Shown here: positions 7,106 through 15,248 of the stretch, piece after piece
Layout: every line of letters starts with the position of its first letter
Position numbering within the stretch: position 1 is the stretch's first letter
NCBI GenBank assembly: GCA_040754255.1
Contig: JBFMDA010000019.1
Coordinates: 1 to 25,051, forward strand
Source: SURF-25 sp040754255
Lineage (GTDB): Bacteria > Omnitrophota > Gorgyraeia > Gygaellales > Profunditerraquicolaceae
DNA: 25,051 bases
Reading direction: 5' to 3'
Notes under the pieces: model-generated
The model's database searches: none
The model's input: only the letters and a program-made list of their open reading frames with translations
Told to the model about the DNA's origin: nothing
Translations under genes and position numbers: made by a program

Positions 7106-8445
7106 AACTTTTTTTCCTGCTCGATATTAATGTAATCGGTAAAATCGATCTTCTCTCCCAACTCCTGTTTCACCACGCGGATGCGGTCAGGCACATAGGG
7201 GTGAGTCTTAAGGTATGATTTTGGCCGCAAGGGCTTCCTGCGGTTCACATCCTCCAGCGTCTGAAGAAAACTGATCATGGCAGCAGGGTTATACCCGGCA
7301 GCTTTTGTGTAACGGGCACCGAGCTGATCGGCAAGCAATTCGTCATCCCGCGCATACCCTAGCAGGATGGTGACAAACGCCGCCTCTGCGGCGTTGGCAA
7401 CGTCTGCGCCTTGAGGGGCCTGCGATGCCAAAATCATCAATACCGAATAGCCGGTCATTGCCTGCAGTTTTTTAATGCTGTGCCTTGCCACCACATGGCC
7501 TACTTCGTGCGCAAGCACCGCAGCCAGCTCGTCGTCATTCCTGACTTTATCGAGCACTCCCTTGAACACATAAATGAAACCGCCGGGAAGCGAGACCGCA
7601 TTGACCTCGTCATCATCGAGCACTTTAAAGGTGTAGTCGATGTCTTTCCTGTCGGCTACCGCTGCAATTTTTTTACCGATATCCTGCACGCGCTTCTGTA
7701 TCAGGGGGTCATCCGCGAGCTTATATTCCTTTTCTATCTGGTTGGCAACGGAACGGCCCATCTGGACTTCTTTTTCACTGCTGTACCAGTATGTCTCTTC
7801 CTTGCCGGTTACGATATTATATTCGGTAGTACAACCGCTTAGCGCCGTAACTATCCCGCAGGCACACAACAGACAGAATAAAGACGCCCCGCATTGTGTA
7901 AGCATGCGGTAAAGTTTTGCAAGCGGCAGCCCTACCACATTATAGAAACAACCCTCAATGCGCCGGATACACAACGCACCCCTGCCCTGTATATCAAAAC
8001 TCCCGGCCTTATCCAGGACAGAAGCCTTCTTAAAATATGCAGAAATCTCCTTGTCCGTTAATGTATCCATATACACCTTAGTCTTTTCGCAGGCCAACAG
8101 CGTCTTATTTCTTTTTTTGTCGATTACGGCCAAGCCGGTATACACCCATTGCGGCTTTTGCGCAAACCGCTTCAGCATCGCACGCGCCTGGCGCAGGTTT
8201 TTGGGCTTACCGAAAATCCTGCCATCCTGTACAGAAACAGTATCTGCGCCGATAATTATGCCTGTTTTTACTTTTTGCGCGGCTGCCCTCGCTTTAAGAA
8301 GCGCATTCCGCTTTACCAGCGCCGCATAGGATGCCCGGGAAGCCTTATGCTGCTCCCTGATTCTGCTGGGAACCGCCTTAAAACGAACCCCGCACATCCG
8401 TAGTAGTTTTTTTCTTGCGGCTGACGTAGAAGCTAAGTAAATCAT
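7102..8445 (-). CDS. Maf nucleotide pyrophosphatase fused to M48 lipoprotein metalloprotease
   Basis: One open frame holds two families. Residues 1-180 are Maf (house-cleaning nucleoside triphosphate pyrophosphatase): LASTSAARKKLL, IIIGADTV, FGKP and SFDIQGRGA...YNVVGLPLAKLYRML. Then an ATG at 7905 begins a hydrophobic stretch ending in lipobox LSGC (Cys205), followed by an M48 peptidase of the BepA/LoiP type with HEVGH at 313-317 and the third zinc ligand in DDELLADQLGARY. Maf should be cytosolic and the protease periplasmic, so the protease may really be translated from 7905. No stop codon separates them. I start at ATG 8445: the in-frame extension to 8508 is repeat DNA, unlike Maf. The first Arg of the usual Maf SPRR motif is absent (SAAR). 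Confidence 0.8.
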   Translation of the reverse strand: MIYLASTSAARKKLLRMCGVRFKAVPSRIREQHKASRASYAALVKRNALLKARAAAQKVKTGIIIGADTVSVQDGRIFGKPKNLRQARAMLKRFAQKPQWVYTGLAVIDKKRNKTLLACEKTKVYMDTLTDKEISAYFKKASVLDKAGSFDIQGRGALCIRRIEGCFYNVVGLPLAKLYRMLTQCGASLFCLLCACGIVTALSGCTTEYNIVTGKEETYWYSSEKEVQMGRSVANQIEKEYKLADDPLIQKRVQDIGKKIAAVADRKDIDYTFKVLDDDEVNAVSLPGGFIYVFKGVLDKVRNDDELAAVLAHEVGHVVARHSIKKLQAMTGYSVLMILASQAPQGADVANAAEAAFVTILLGYARDDELLADQLGARYTKAAGYNPAAMISFLQTLEDVNRRKPLRPKSYLKTHPYVPDRIRVVKQELGEKIDFTDYINIEQEKKL

Positions 8446-8449
8446 ATTT

Positions 8450-8726
8450 TCGTAGTGCGTATAGCGTATTGCGGATTGCGTATTGAGTAAAAACAAACTG
8501 TTCGGCAATTTCTAAATCTTAATATCTAAATCCTAAACAAATCCTAAATCCTAATGTCTTAATTCCCAAACGAATTCGTTTACAATATTGGGATTTAGGG
8601 TTTAGAGCTTGTTTAGAATTTACCTGCCTGCCGACAGGCAGGGGATTTCGTGCTTAGTATTTAACTTCAACCTAAGCCTTAGCCTTGACCTTACTTGGCC
8701 TTAACCTAAACCTTAACCTTTTATTT
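8450..8726. repeat. Noncoding repeat island A (inverted repeats, palindrome, hexamer tract)
   Basis: No gene is visible. The island has AT-rich blocks of the type TCTAAATCCTAAACAAATCC, answered by complementary blocks at 8590-8622 (GGGATTTAGGGTTTAG, GCTTGTTTAGAATTTA). It also holds a near-perfect palindrome CCTGCCTGCCGACAGGCAGG (8623-8642) and a degenerate 6-bp tract of CCT-spaced units (about 8668-8722). Several blocks recur in the island at 13.6 kb, including TTGAGTAAAAACAAACT against TTGAGCAAAAACAAACT. Confidence 0.75.
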
Positions 8727-9971
8727 TTAACTCTGCGCCGCACTCTCTCCAGCCAGATAGCCGGTTGAGAATGCTGCCTGCAAATTAAACCCTCCGGTAT
8801 CCGCGTCCACATCAATCATTTCGCCGGCAAAATACAGCCCTTTTACAATACGCGATTCCTGGGTGCGCGGATTGATATCTTTAAGCGAAACTCCTCCCCG
8901 TGTTATCATCGCTTCTTCTATCGGTAAGGCATTCACGATGTCCAGCTTAAACGACTTCAGCGCCCGTACCAGGGATCTACGCTCTCCTGCGGTAACCTGA
9001 TTCGATTGCGTATTCCCGCCTACACCAGCTATAGCAAGTATAACGGCAACCATGCGCCTCGGCAACAGATTCTGCAGGGCATTCTTAAGGCTTTTTCTGT
9101 TATGGGATGAAAACTCCCTCAAAAGGCGGTTATCAAGCTGCTCTAAAGAAAGCGCGGGCTTCAAATCGACGCAGCAATGCACTGGCTTAGGCGTACGCAG
9201 CCAATCAACGATTGAGCCGCTATGCGTCAATACCAGCGGCCCGGAAATTCCCGAATCGGTAAAGAGCAGTTCTCCGATTTCGGAAACGATCTTTTTTTTC
9301 CCGTCGCTAAAAGTGATTCGTATATTTTTTAAGGTGAGGCCCTCAAGGTCACGGACGTACTTCTGGGAAGCCTTAAGCGGCACCAGCCCTGCCCGTGTAG
9401 GAACGATGCGATGGCCGCAGGCCTGGGCCATCCTTAAGCCGTCGCCGCAAGAACCGGTAAATGCATACGAGAGGCCGCCGGTTGAAAGTATCACCCTGTC
9501 CGCCTTTAATGCGGCCCCGTCCTTCAGTATGACGCCGTGTATTCTTCTTTCGCGAATCGACAGGGCCTTGACAGTGCAATTGTATGTAACGCACACTCCG
9601 GCTTCTTTAAGTTCTTTCGTAAGTACTGCCAGGACGCTGGCCGAGGAATCAGTAGAGGGAAAGACCCTGTCCTGCCTTTCTATTTTCAGGCGCAGCCCCC
9701 GGGATTGAAAAAAATCAATGAGCTGGCGGTTAAAAAAGAGAGAAAAGGAATCGCGAAGGAACTGGCCTCCGGAAAAAAACCGCTTCAGGAATAAATCTAA
9801 CCCTGCGGCATTGGTAAGGTTACAGCGGCCTTTGCCGCTGAGCAAAAGTTTTTTCCCGGCTGCAGGATTTTTCTCCAGCAGGGTAACTTCCTGATGCAGC
9901 TGACCTGCCCTGATAGCCGCCATAAGGCCAGCCGGCCCGGCGCCGACGACGATTATTTTTTTAGGACTCAA
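8727..9971 (-). CDS. HI0933/BaiN-family FAD-dependent oxidoreductase
   Basis: A 414-residue flavoprotein. The N-terminus has the FAD dinucleotide loop VGAGPAGLMAA, then SGKGRCNLTN typical of the HI0933 family. The middle has STGGLSYAFTGSCGDG, and the C-terminus ends with TRGGVSLKDINP and GLYFAGEMIDVDADTGGFNLQAAFSTG, which closes the FAD site. The family reduces C=C bonds in some members (BaiN), but the substrate in most bacteria is unknown. The start appears to be TTG with no clear ribosome site, 14 nt after the pyrE stop, so it is probably co-transcribed with pyrE. A hexamer repeat tract begins just after its stop. Confidence 0.85.
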   Translation of the reverse strand: MSPKKIIVVGAGPAGLMAAIRAGQLHQEVTLLEKNPAAGKKLLLSGKGRCNLTNAAGLDLFLKRFFSGGQFLRDSFSLFFNRQLIDFFQSRGLRLKIERQDRVFPSTDSSASVLAVLTKELKEAGVCVTYNCTVKALSIRERRIHGVILKDGAALKADRVILSTGGLSYAFTGSCGDGLRMAQACGHRIVPTRAGLVPLKASQKYVRDLEGLTLKNIRITFSDGKKKIVSEIGELLFTDSGISGPLVLTHSGSIVDWLRTPKPVHCCVDLKPALSLEQLDNRLLREFSSHNRKSLKNALQNLLPRRMVAVILAIAGVGGNTQSNQVTAGERRSLVRALKSFKLDIVNALPIEEAMITRGGVSLKDINPRTQESRIVKGLYFAGEMIDVDADTGGFNLQAAFSTGYLAGESAAQS

Positions 9972-9985
9972 GCTTTTAAGGGTTG

Positions 9986-10546
9986 TTAAGAAGCCAGTTC
10001 TTCTATGTTAAAAATAGAGGTGAGCGTGATTCCTGCGTCTTTAAGGTTTTGGGAGGCGCCTTCATTCCTGTCAACGATTACAATAGCTTCCTGGGCTTCG
10101 ATGCCGATTGCTGCCAGGGCTTCTTTTGCCTCAATCAGGGATTTCCCCGTAGTTGCCACATCGTCCACGAGAATCACCCTGCTCTTGGGCTGCAGCGCCG
10201 GGCCTTCTATTCTCTTCTGCATACCGTGGCCCTTCGCTTCTTTTCTGACGATAAATGTCTTTACGGGAGCCCCTTGTAGGTGGCTTACGGCGGCGACAGC
10301 GCCCACAATAGGGTCAGCCCCGATTGTCGGCCCGCCAAGCGCATCGATACGCTTGCCTGCAAGAAGCTCAAGAATTATATGCGCAACGAGGTAGGCGCCC
10401 TCAGGCGTAAGCGTGATGATCCTGCCGTCAAGGTAATAACTACTTGTCTTGCCGGAAGATAACACAAAATTGCCTTTTTTAAAAGCCTCCTGCATTAAGA
10501 GCGTCTTGAGCTGCCTTTTAAGCTTTGCGATATCTGTTTTTTCCAT
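9986..10546 (-). CDS. pyrE: Orotate phosphoribosyltransferase
   Basis: A 186-residue type I phosphoribosyltransferase that joins orotate to PRPP in pyrimidine synthesis. The PRPP loop is VILVDDVATTGKS, the flexible catalytic loop contains RKEAKGHG, and GKTSSYYLDGR near the N-terminus binds orotate. The length is slightly below the 200-220 usual in enterics but normal for many other bacteria. It is the first gene of a two-gene minus unit with the flavoprotein. The promoter immediately upstream would give a transcript with almost no leader. Confidence 0.93.
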   Translation of the reverse strand: MEKTDIAKLKRQLKTLLMQEAFKKGNFVLSSGKTSSYYLDGRIITLTPEGAYLVAHIILELLAGKRIDALGGPTIGADPIVGAVAAVSHLQGAPVKTFIVRKEAKGHGMQKRIEGPALQPKSRVILVDDVATTGKSLIEAKEALAAIGIEAQEAIVIVDRNEGASQNLKDAGITLTSIFNIEELAS

Positions 10547-10555
10547 AGCAAATTT

Positions 10556-10584
10556 ATTTTACTATTCTTTTTTCGTTGTGTCAA
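10556..10584 (-). promoter_or_regulatory. pyrE promoter, near-leaderless
   Basis: On the minus strand TTGACA (10584-10579), a 17-bp spacer and TAAAAT (10561-10556) form a near-consensus sigma70 promoter. Only 9 nt separate the -10 box from the pyrE ATG at 10546, so the transcript should begin within about 3 nt of the start codon. Confidence 0.75.
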
Positions 10585-10620
10585 TGAACATCAAATGGCT
10601 GCCGCGGGCTTGAACGTTGA

Positions 10621-10649
10621 TTGACAAACGCAGCTTTCGCTGTTATCAT
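10621..10649 (+). promoter_or_regulatory. comF-lptFG promoter, leaderless
   Basis: TTGACA (10621-10626), a 17-bp spacer and TATCAT (10644-10649). Seven bases downstream of the -10 box is 10656, the A of the chosen comF ATG, so the transcript is predicted to be leaderless. The -35 box lies upstream of any plausible start, which argues against an earlier TTG start at 10617. Confidence 0.7.
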
Positions 10650-10655
10650 AATGGT

Positions 10656-11381
10656 ATGTTTGCCCGTCTGGGAAAGGGCTTAAAAGACATTCTGTATCCG
10701 CCCACCTGCATTGCATGCAGGAAAAGGCTGCCTGAAGAGGACGGCGATAAGCCGGTATGCAGGCATTGCTATGTATCGATAAAAAGAAACCTGCCGCCTT
10801 TTTGCTACCGGTGCGGCCGGCACCTGGATATCAGGCATTCGGTAAAGAACCTCTGTGTAGAATGCATAAGGAAGACGCTGCATTTCGACAGGGCGCTGAG
10901 CCCCTGTAAATACGAAGGCGTAATGAAAGAGCTCATCCATGCCTTTAAATACCGCAACAAAGACTACCTTGGCAAAGACTTAGGAGCGTTGATGGTCGAT
11001 TTTATCAGGGAATACGGTTTTGATATGAAGCCCATTGACCTGGTCATGCCGATACCTCTCTACCGCAGCAGAATGCGGGAAAGAGAATTTAATCAAGCGC
11101 AGCTGCTGGGCGATTGCGTTGCCAAGGCATTCAACAAGGAAATATTCTTACACGGCCTTATCCGGCACCGGCAGACAAAACCCCAAGCAGAACTCCAGGG
11201 CCAAAAACGGTTGCAAAACATCAAAGGCTGTTTTTCGCTTATGAATGCCGATTTGGTAAAGGAAAGAAACGTGCTTTTGATTGACGATGTATTGACTACC
11301 GGCGCTACTGCCTCCGAGGCTGCGTCAGTCCTCAAAAAGGCAGGGGCGCATACGGTATTCGTCTTAACGCTGGCGAACTGA
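10656..11381 (+). CDS. comF: ComF-family phosphoribosyltransferase-like protein
   Basis: A 241-residue double-zinc-ribbon plus phosphoribosyltransferase-fold protein. Four CxxC pairs sit in the first 80 residues (CIAC, CRHC, CYRC, CVEC). MPIPLYRSRMREREFNQAQ and the PRPP-type loop NVLLIDDVLTTGAT follow. In Bacillus and Haemophilus ComF acts in the late steps of DNA uptake, but it is widespread in bacteria with no known competence. I chose ATG 10656 because the promoter overlaps the longer TTG form, and because MFARLGKGLKDILYPPTC is the normal family start. It lies 17 nt upstream of lptF and is probably in the same operon. Confidence 0.85.
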   Translation: MFARLGKGLKDILYPPTCIACRKRLPEEDGDKPVCRHCYVSIKRNLPPFCYRCGRHLDIRHSVKNLCVECIRKTLHFDRALSPCKYEGVMKELIHAFKYRNKDYLGKDLGALMVDFIREYGFDMKPIDLVMPIPLYRSRMREREFNQAQLLGDCVAKAFNKEIFLHGLIRHRQTKPQAELQGQKRLQNIKGCFSLMNADLVKERNVLLIDDVLTTGATASEAASVLKKAGAHTVFVLTLAN

Positions 11382-11398
11382 CATACTATTAACACCCA

Positions 11399-12496
11399 AT
11401 GAAAATACTCAGAAATTACCTGCTTAAAGAATTTATCGGGCCGTTTTTGGTAAGCCTTGCGGTGCTTACCTTCGTGATGCTTTTGGGTAACCTTGTCAAG
11501 ATTGCGGACCTGGTTATTAATAAAGGGGTGAATATCGTTACGGTGACAAAGCTCTTTCTCTATATGACGCCGTATCTGATCATTTACACCGTCCCTATCT
11601 CGGTTTTGACCGGAGTAATGATCGCCTTCGGGAGGCTCTCCGGAGATAACGAAATCATCGCCATACGCGCAAGCGGAATAAACATCTTTTCGATCATCCT
11701 GCCCATACTGCTCGTTGCGCTCATCTTAAGTCTGCTTTTGTTCTTTTTCAGCGACCAGATCATCCCGTATGCCCATTTTGCGCTGCGTAAGACACTCACT
11801 GAGGTAGGCATCAAAAACCCAACCGCAGCGCTTGAGCCAGGGGTCTTTATCAATTCGTTTGAAAAATATATCCTTTTTATATATGCGATTGACCAGAATA
11901 AACTCTACAACATCCGTATTTATGAGCCGCAGGGCGATAATAAGCCGACACGCATCATTGTCGCAAAAAGAGGGGAATTTATCGCAGTGCCCGAACGCAA
12001 GATGATAAAGCTTAAGCTTGTCGACGGGACCGCTGATGAGCCCGACCCCAATAACCCCAGCAACTTCTTTAAACTGAATTTTAAGACATACTTTATGAGC
12101 CTTAACCTCTCGCGCCTGGACGACCCGTCAAAGATCGATAAAAAACCAAAAGATATGACTATTGCGGAACTAAAAGAAGAAATTATGTTCCTGCGTAAGG
12201 AGGGCGTTGACCCCATTCCTCTTTTGACGGAAATCCATAAAAAGGCATCCCTTTCGCTTGCCTGTTTCATATTCGTGCTTTTAGGTGCTCCTCTCTCGAT
12301 AATTACCAGGCGCAGGGAAAAATCCATTAATTTCGGCATCGCCTTTGTCATCGTAGGCGTGTACTACCTGTTTCTCCTGGGCGCAGAAGCCTTAAGCCTG
12401 CAAGGGCTACTCGACCCGTACCTGGCAATGTGGCTTCCGAACATTATCTATGGCCTTATCGGTATAGCCCTCACGTATAAACTATGCGCATCTTAG
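11399..12496 (+). CDS. lptF: LptF/LptG-family LPS export permease (first copy)
   Basis: A 365-residue inner-membrane permease of the YjgP/YjgQ family. Three hydrophobic segments lie within residues 10-125, a beta-jellyroll periplasmic domain spans about 130-265, and three more membrane segments follow. With LptG and the ATPase LptB it extracts lipopolysaccharide and passes it to LptC/LptA. The family signatures RLSGDNEIIAIRASGINI and FVLLGAPLSIITRRREKSINFGIAF are present. It overlaps the next permease gene by 13 bp. Assignment to F rather than G is by gene order only. No ribosome site is evident. lptB and lptA are not in the window. Confidence 0.85.
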   Translation: MKILRNYLLKEFIGPFLVSLAVLTFVMLLGNLVKIADLVINKGVNIVTVTKLFLYMTPYLIIYTVPISVLTGVMIAFGRLSGDNEIIAIRASGINIFSIILPILLVALILSLLLFFFSDQIIPYAHFALRKTLTEVGIKNPTAALEPGVFINSFEKYILFIYAIDQNKLYNIRIYEPQGDNKPTRIIVAKRGEFIAVPERKMIKLKLVDGTADEPDPNNPSNFFKLNFKTYFMSLNLSRLDDPSKIDKKPKDMTIAELKEEIMFLRKEGVDPIPLLTEIHKKASLSLACFIFVLLGAPLSIITRRREKSINFGIAFVIVGVYYLFLLGAEALSLQGLLDPYLAMWLPNIIYGLIGIALTYKLCAS

Positions 12497-13581
12497 ACCG
12501 CTATATCCTCAAATCGGTAGTGCTGACCTTTGTAGCCTGCCTGGCTGCCTTTATCTTTCTCTATGTAATCGCCGACCTCTTTTCGCGCCTGGACGAACTG
12601 CTCAGGCAAAAAATAAATATCGAGACCGTACTCAGATATTATACGGCCTTCCTTCCTGTTATCCTCGTCCAGGTATCTCCGGTTGCCTGCCTTCTGGCGA
12701 CACTTTACACCTTTGCGAAACTTAACCGCGATAATGAGATTATCGCTATGCGCGCGTCGGGCTTAAGCATCCCGCAGATAACCCGGACCACGGTCATCTT
12801 CGGCATATTGGTGAGCCTCTTTGTATTCTGGGTAAACGACAAATTCGTTCCGGAGGCTTCTTCGTTTACGCAGAGGATGGAAAGCCAGATGGAGCACAAA
12901 GGAAAACAGGGCTCAAAGGAAAAGGAGGCCCTGCATGACATTTATCTTTACGGAATAAAAAACAGGCTCTTCTATATAAAACAATTCACCCCCTATACCA
13001 ATACCATGGAAGGCATTACTATCCTTGAGCACGACCAGGAACAAAACGTCACCAAAAAGATCATTGCCAATAAGGGGGTCTATAAAGACGGTCTATGGAG
13101 GTTTTATCAGAGTATTACTTATTTTTTTGACAAGAACGGCCAGATAAAACAAGAGCCGCAGTACTTTGAAGAAGAGATTATGGCAATCCCGGAAACCCCG
13201 CAGGAGTTCATGACGCAGCGGCAGCACCCTGAGTTCATGACCATTGCACAGCTTGACGATTACATCTGGAAACTTTCAAAAAGCGGGGCAAAGACCGTTA
13301 TCAGAAACCTTAAAGTCGACCTCTACAAAAGGTTCACGGACCCGCTTACCAATATAATGATTATCCTCTTGGGGATTCCGTTCGCCTTGATGATCAAAAA
13401 ACGCGCCACAGGCCTGTCTTCGCTGGGAGTATCGATAATGCTGGGGTTTCTCTATTACGTGCTCAATGCGATTTCAATCGCGTTCGGAAAATCAGGGTTC
13501 CTCACCCCCGTACTTGCGGTTTCTTTAAGCCACATTGCCGCGTTCCTGACAAGCCTCTATCTGATAAGTAACCTGCCTTAG
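12484..13581 (+). CDS. lptG: LptF/LptG-family LPS export permease (second copy)
   Basis: A 365-residue paralogue of the preceding gene with the same plan: membrane helices at both ends around a periplasmic domain (about 125-270). LNRDNEIIAMRASGLSIPQI and IILLGIPFALMIKKRATGLSSLGVSI correspond to the family motifs. The two would form the transmembrane heterodimer of the LPS transporter. The start overlaps lptF by 13 bp, indicating translational coupling. It is the last gene of the plus unit and converges on alr across a 285-bp repeat island. Confidence 0.85.
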   Translation: MRILDRYILKSVVLTFVACLAAFIFLYVIADLFSRLDELLRQKINIETVLRYYTAFLPVILVQVSPVACLLATLYTFAKLNRDNEIIAMRASGLSIPQITRTTVIFGILVSLFVFWVNDKFVPEASSFTQRMESQMEHKGKQGSKEKEALHDIYLYGIKNRLFYIKQFTPYTNTMEGITILEHDQEQNVTKKIIANKGVYKDGLWRFYQSITYFFDKNGQIKQEPQYFEEEIMAIPETPQEFMTQRQHPEFMTIAQLDDYIWKLSKSGAKTVIRNLKVDLYKRFTDPLTNIMIILLGIPFALMIKKRATGLSSLGVSIMLGFLYYVLNAISIAFGKSGFLTPVLAVSLSHIAAFLTSLYLISNLP

Positions 13582-13866
13582 TTCGTAGCGAGTACAGAGT
13601 ATTGTGTATTGAGCAAAAACAAACTATTCGACAAACTCTAAATTCTAATTTCTAAATCCTAAACAAATAATACCAAATGCCTATTTTCAGGGTCTATGGT
13701 CGATTGACTATACCTGCCTGCCGGCAGGCAGGGACTATTGACTATCGACCCTTTTGGGTTTTAGGAGTTAGGGCTTGTTTAGAATTTAGGATTTAGGGCT
13801 TAGGATTTACTGAGCCTTAACCTCAACCTTACTTAACCTCGACCTAAGCCTTAGCCTTTTGTAACT
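13582..13866. repeat. Noncoding repeat island B between convergent lptG and alr
   Basis: No gene is visible. At its centre is a perfect 20-bp palindrome CCTGCCTGCCGGCAGGCAGG (13713-13732). Around it, GGTCGATTGACTATA is imperfectly complementary to GACTATTGACTATCGACC. Further out, blocks such as CTAAATCCTAAACAAATA match the complement of TTGTTTAGAATTTAGGATTTAG. Together these could fold into a long cruciform or bidirectional hairpin between the two converging genes. A hexamer tract (13812-13860) adjoins the alr stop codon. Confidence 0.75.
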
Positions 13867-14997
13867 TTATTCGATATATACGCGGGGGATGCGGCTGCCT
13901 AGTCCGCAGACAATTTCATAGGGGATGGTCCCTGAAAGCGAGGCTAACTCTTCGGTAGTGATGTGGCGCTTGCGTTGCGTCCCGATTAAGACTGCTTCTT
14001 CTGCGGGCTTAATAGCGGTATTACCCACGTCCACCATAATCTGGTCCATGCAAATCCTGCCGCTGATGCGGAATTTCTTTCCTCTAAGCAGCACTTCTGC
14101 TTTATTGCTGAGGTTACGGGGATAGCCGTCCCCGTACCCGATAGGCAGCGTCGCGATCGTCGTCGGCCGGCGAGTAATGTAGGTACGGCCGTAACTGATA
14201 CCGTAGCCGCCAGGCACCCTCTTAGTGAATACGACCTTGGTTTTCAGGCTCAGCACGGGCTTTACAAAGAACCCTATCTTCTCTTTAGGGTAGAGCCCGT
14301 AGATAATCAGGCCTGGCCTCACCATGGTAAAATGGCTATTGCGATAGCCGATCACCCCCATACTGTTGGCTGCATGGACTAAGGGGATAGATATCCCGGC
14401 ATTTTTTAGTTCTTTAACCAATCTGCCAAATGAAGCTATTTGTCTCTGGGTAAATTTTCTGTCCGTATCTGCCGAAGGAAAATGAGTAAATATCCCCTCG
14501 ATGTGCACATGCGGATAGCGCCGGCTTATAGTCTTGACAAACTCAAACGCCTCCTTGGCAAGCACGCCTAACCTGCCCATGCCGGTATCAACTTTGATAT
14601 GCACGCGTATCTTTTTTTTCAAAACGCGCGCTTTCTCATTAAGTGCCTTTGCCAGGCCCTGGCTACAGACGGTAGCCGAAAGGCCATACACAAATAAAGG
14701 CGTTACGTCTTCCTTAAGCACTACGCCTAATACCAGGATAGGAGCACGGATGCCTGCCTTACGCAGCTGTATGCCTTCATCAATGGAAGCAACTCCCAAA
14801 TAATCGACTTTTTCTCTTGCGAGTTTCTTAGACACGGGGATTAAGCCGTGGCCGTATGCATCCGCCTTTACCGTTACCATGATTTTGGCGGGCGCAGCGA
14901 GCAAACGCCTTACCCTGCGAAAATTAAAAACGAGATTCTTTAAATGTATCTCTGCCCACGTCGGCCTGTAGCCTATTTGTTGGTAATGGGTATTCAT
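13867..14997 (-). CDS. alr: Alanine racemase
   Basis: A 376-residue fold-type III PLP enzyme converting L- to D-alanine for peptidoglycan. The PLP lysine is Lys44 in VKADAYGHG. The C-terminal catalytic tyrosine lies in GYGISYGRTY. IDEGIQLRKAG, KVDTGMGRLG, HAANSMG, VRPGLIIYGLYP and GRICMDQIMVDV follow in the family order. The start at 14997 has an AAAGGG ribosome site. It appears as a single-gene unit with repeat islands on both sides. The length is typical. Confidence 0.95.
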   Translation of the reverse strand: MNTHYQQIGYRPTWAEIHLKNLVFNFRRVRRLLAAPAKIMVTVKADAYGHGLIPVSKKLAREKVDYLGVASIDEGIQLRKAGIRAPILVLGVVLKEDVTPLFVYGLSATVCSQGLAKALNEKARVLKKKIRVHIKVDTGMGRLGVLAKEAFEFVKTISRRYPHVHIEGIFTHFPSADTDRKFTQRQIASFGRLVKELKNAGISIPLVHAANSMGVIGYRNSHFTMVRPGLIIYGLYPKEKIGFFVKPVLSLKTKVVFTKRVPGGYGISYGRTYITRRPTTIATLPIGYGDGYPRNLSNKAEVLLRGKKFRISGRICMDQIMVDVGNTAIKPAEEAVLIGTQRKRHITTEELASLSGTIPYEIVCGLGSRIPRVYIE

Positions 14998-15002
14998 GCT
15001 TA

Positions 15003-15248
15003 GCCCTTTCGTTTAAATAATAGCAGGTACGTATGCGTTTTGCGCACAGCGTATCGCGTTTTGCGTACGGAGCACGGCGCTTAACGCGCCGTACGCATTA
15101 CGCCTAGTGTAGTAGTGGTTCTTGGGTAAAGGCAAGGTTATGGGTCTGGTGAGTGGGTAAGGAAGATGTGTAACAACATACACCAATAACCCTACACCAA
15201 CAACCTGACCATCAACCTTTCCCTTACACTATATACGCTACCTAAGCC
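15003..15248. repeat. Noncoding repeat island C between alr and tsaB
   Basis: No gene is visible. The left part has repeated GCGTTTTGCG motifs and the inverted pair GCGTACGG/CCGTACGC with an inner ACGGCGC-TTAAC-GCGCCGT hairpin (about 15063-15096). The right part has a GT-rich stretch (about 15104-15172) followed by an AC-rich stretch (about 15173-15235), roughly complementary to each other. A CCT-spaced hexamer tract (about 15236-15263) runs into the 3' end of tsaB. Confidence 0.65.

Noticed and set aside
8446..8508. N-terminal extension of the Maf-M48 protein from an upstream start
   Set aside because: The added codons lie in DNA shared with the repeat island at 13.6 kb and do not resemble any Maf N-terminus, whereas ATG 8445 gives the normal MIYLAS start.
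8450..8726. CRISPR array in the repeated AT-rich blocks
   Set aside because: The repeats are short, variable and inverted, with no constant-length repeat and spacer pattern, and no cas gene is nearby.
9052..9708. 218-codon open frame on the plus strand opposite the flavoprotein gene
   Set aside because: It is antisense to a clear family member, has no recognisable motif or ribosome site, and looks like a shadow of codon usage on the other strand.
13812..13860. True telomere or linear chromosome end
   Set aside because: The hexamers are degenerate, short and flanked by ordinary genes on both sides.
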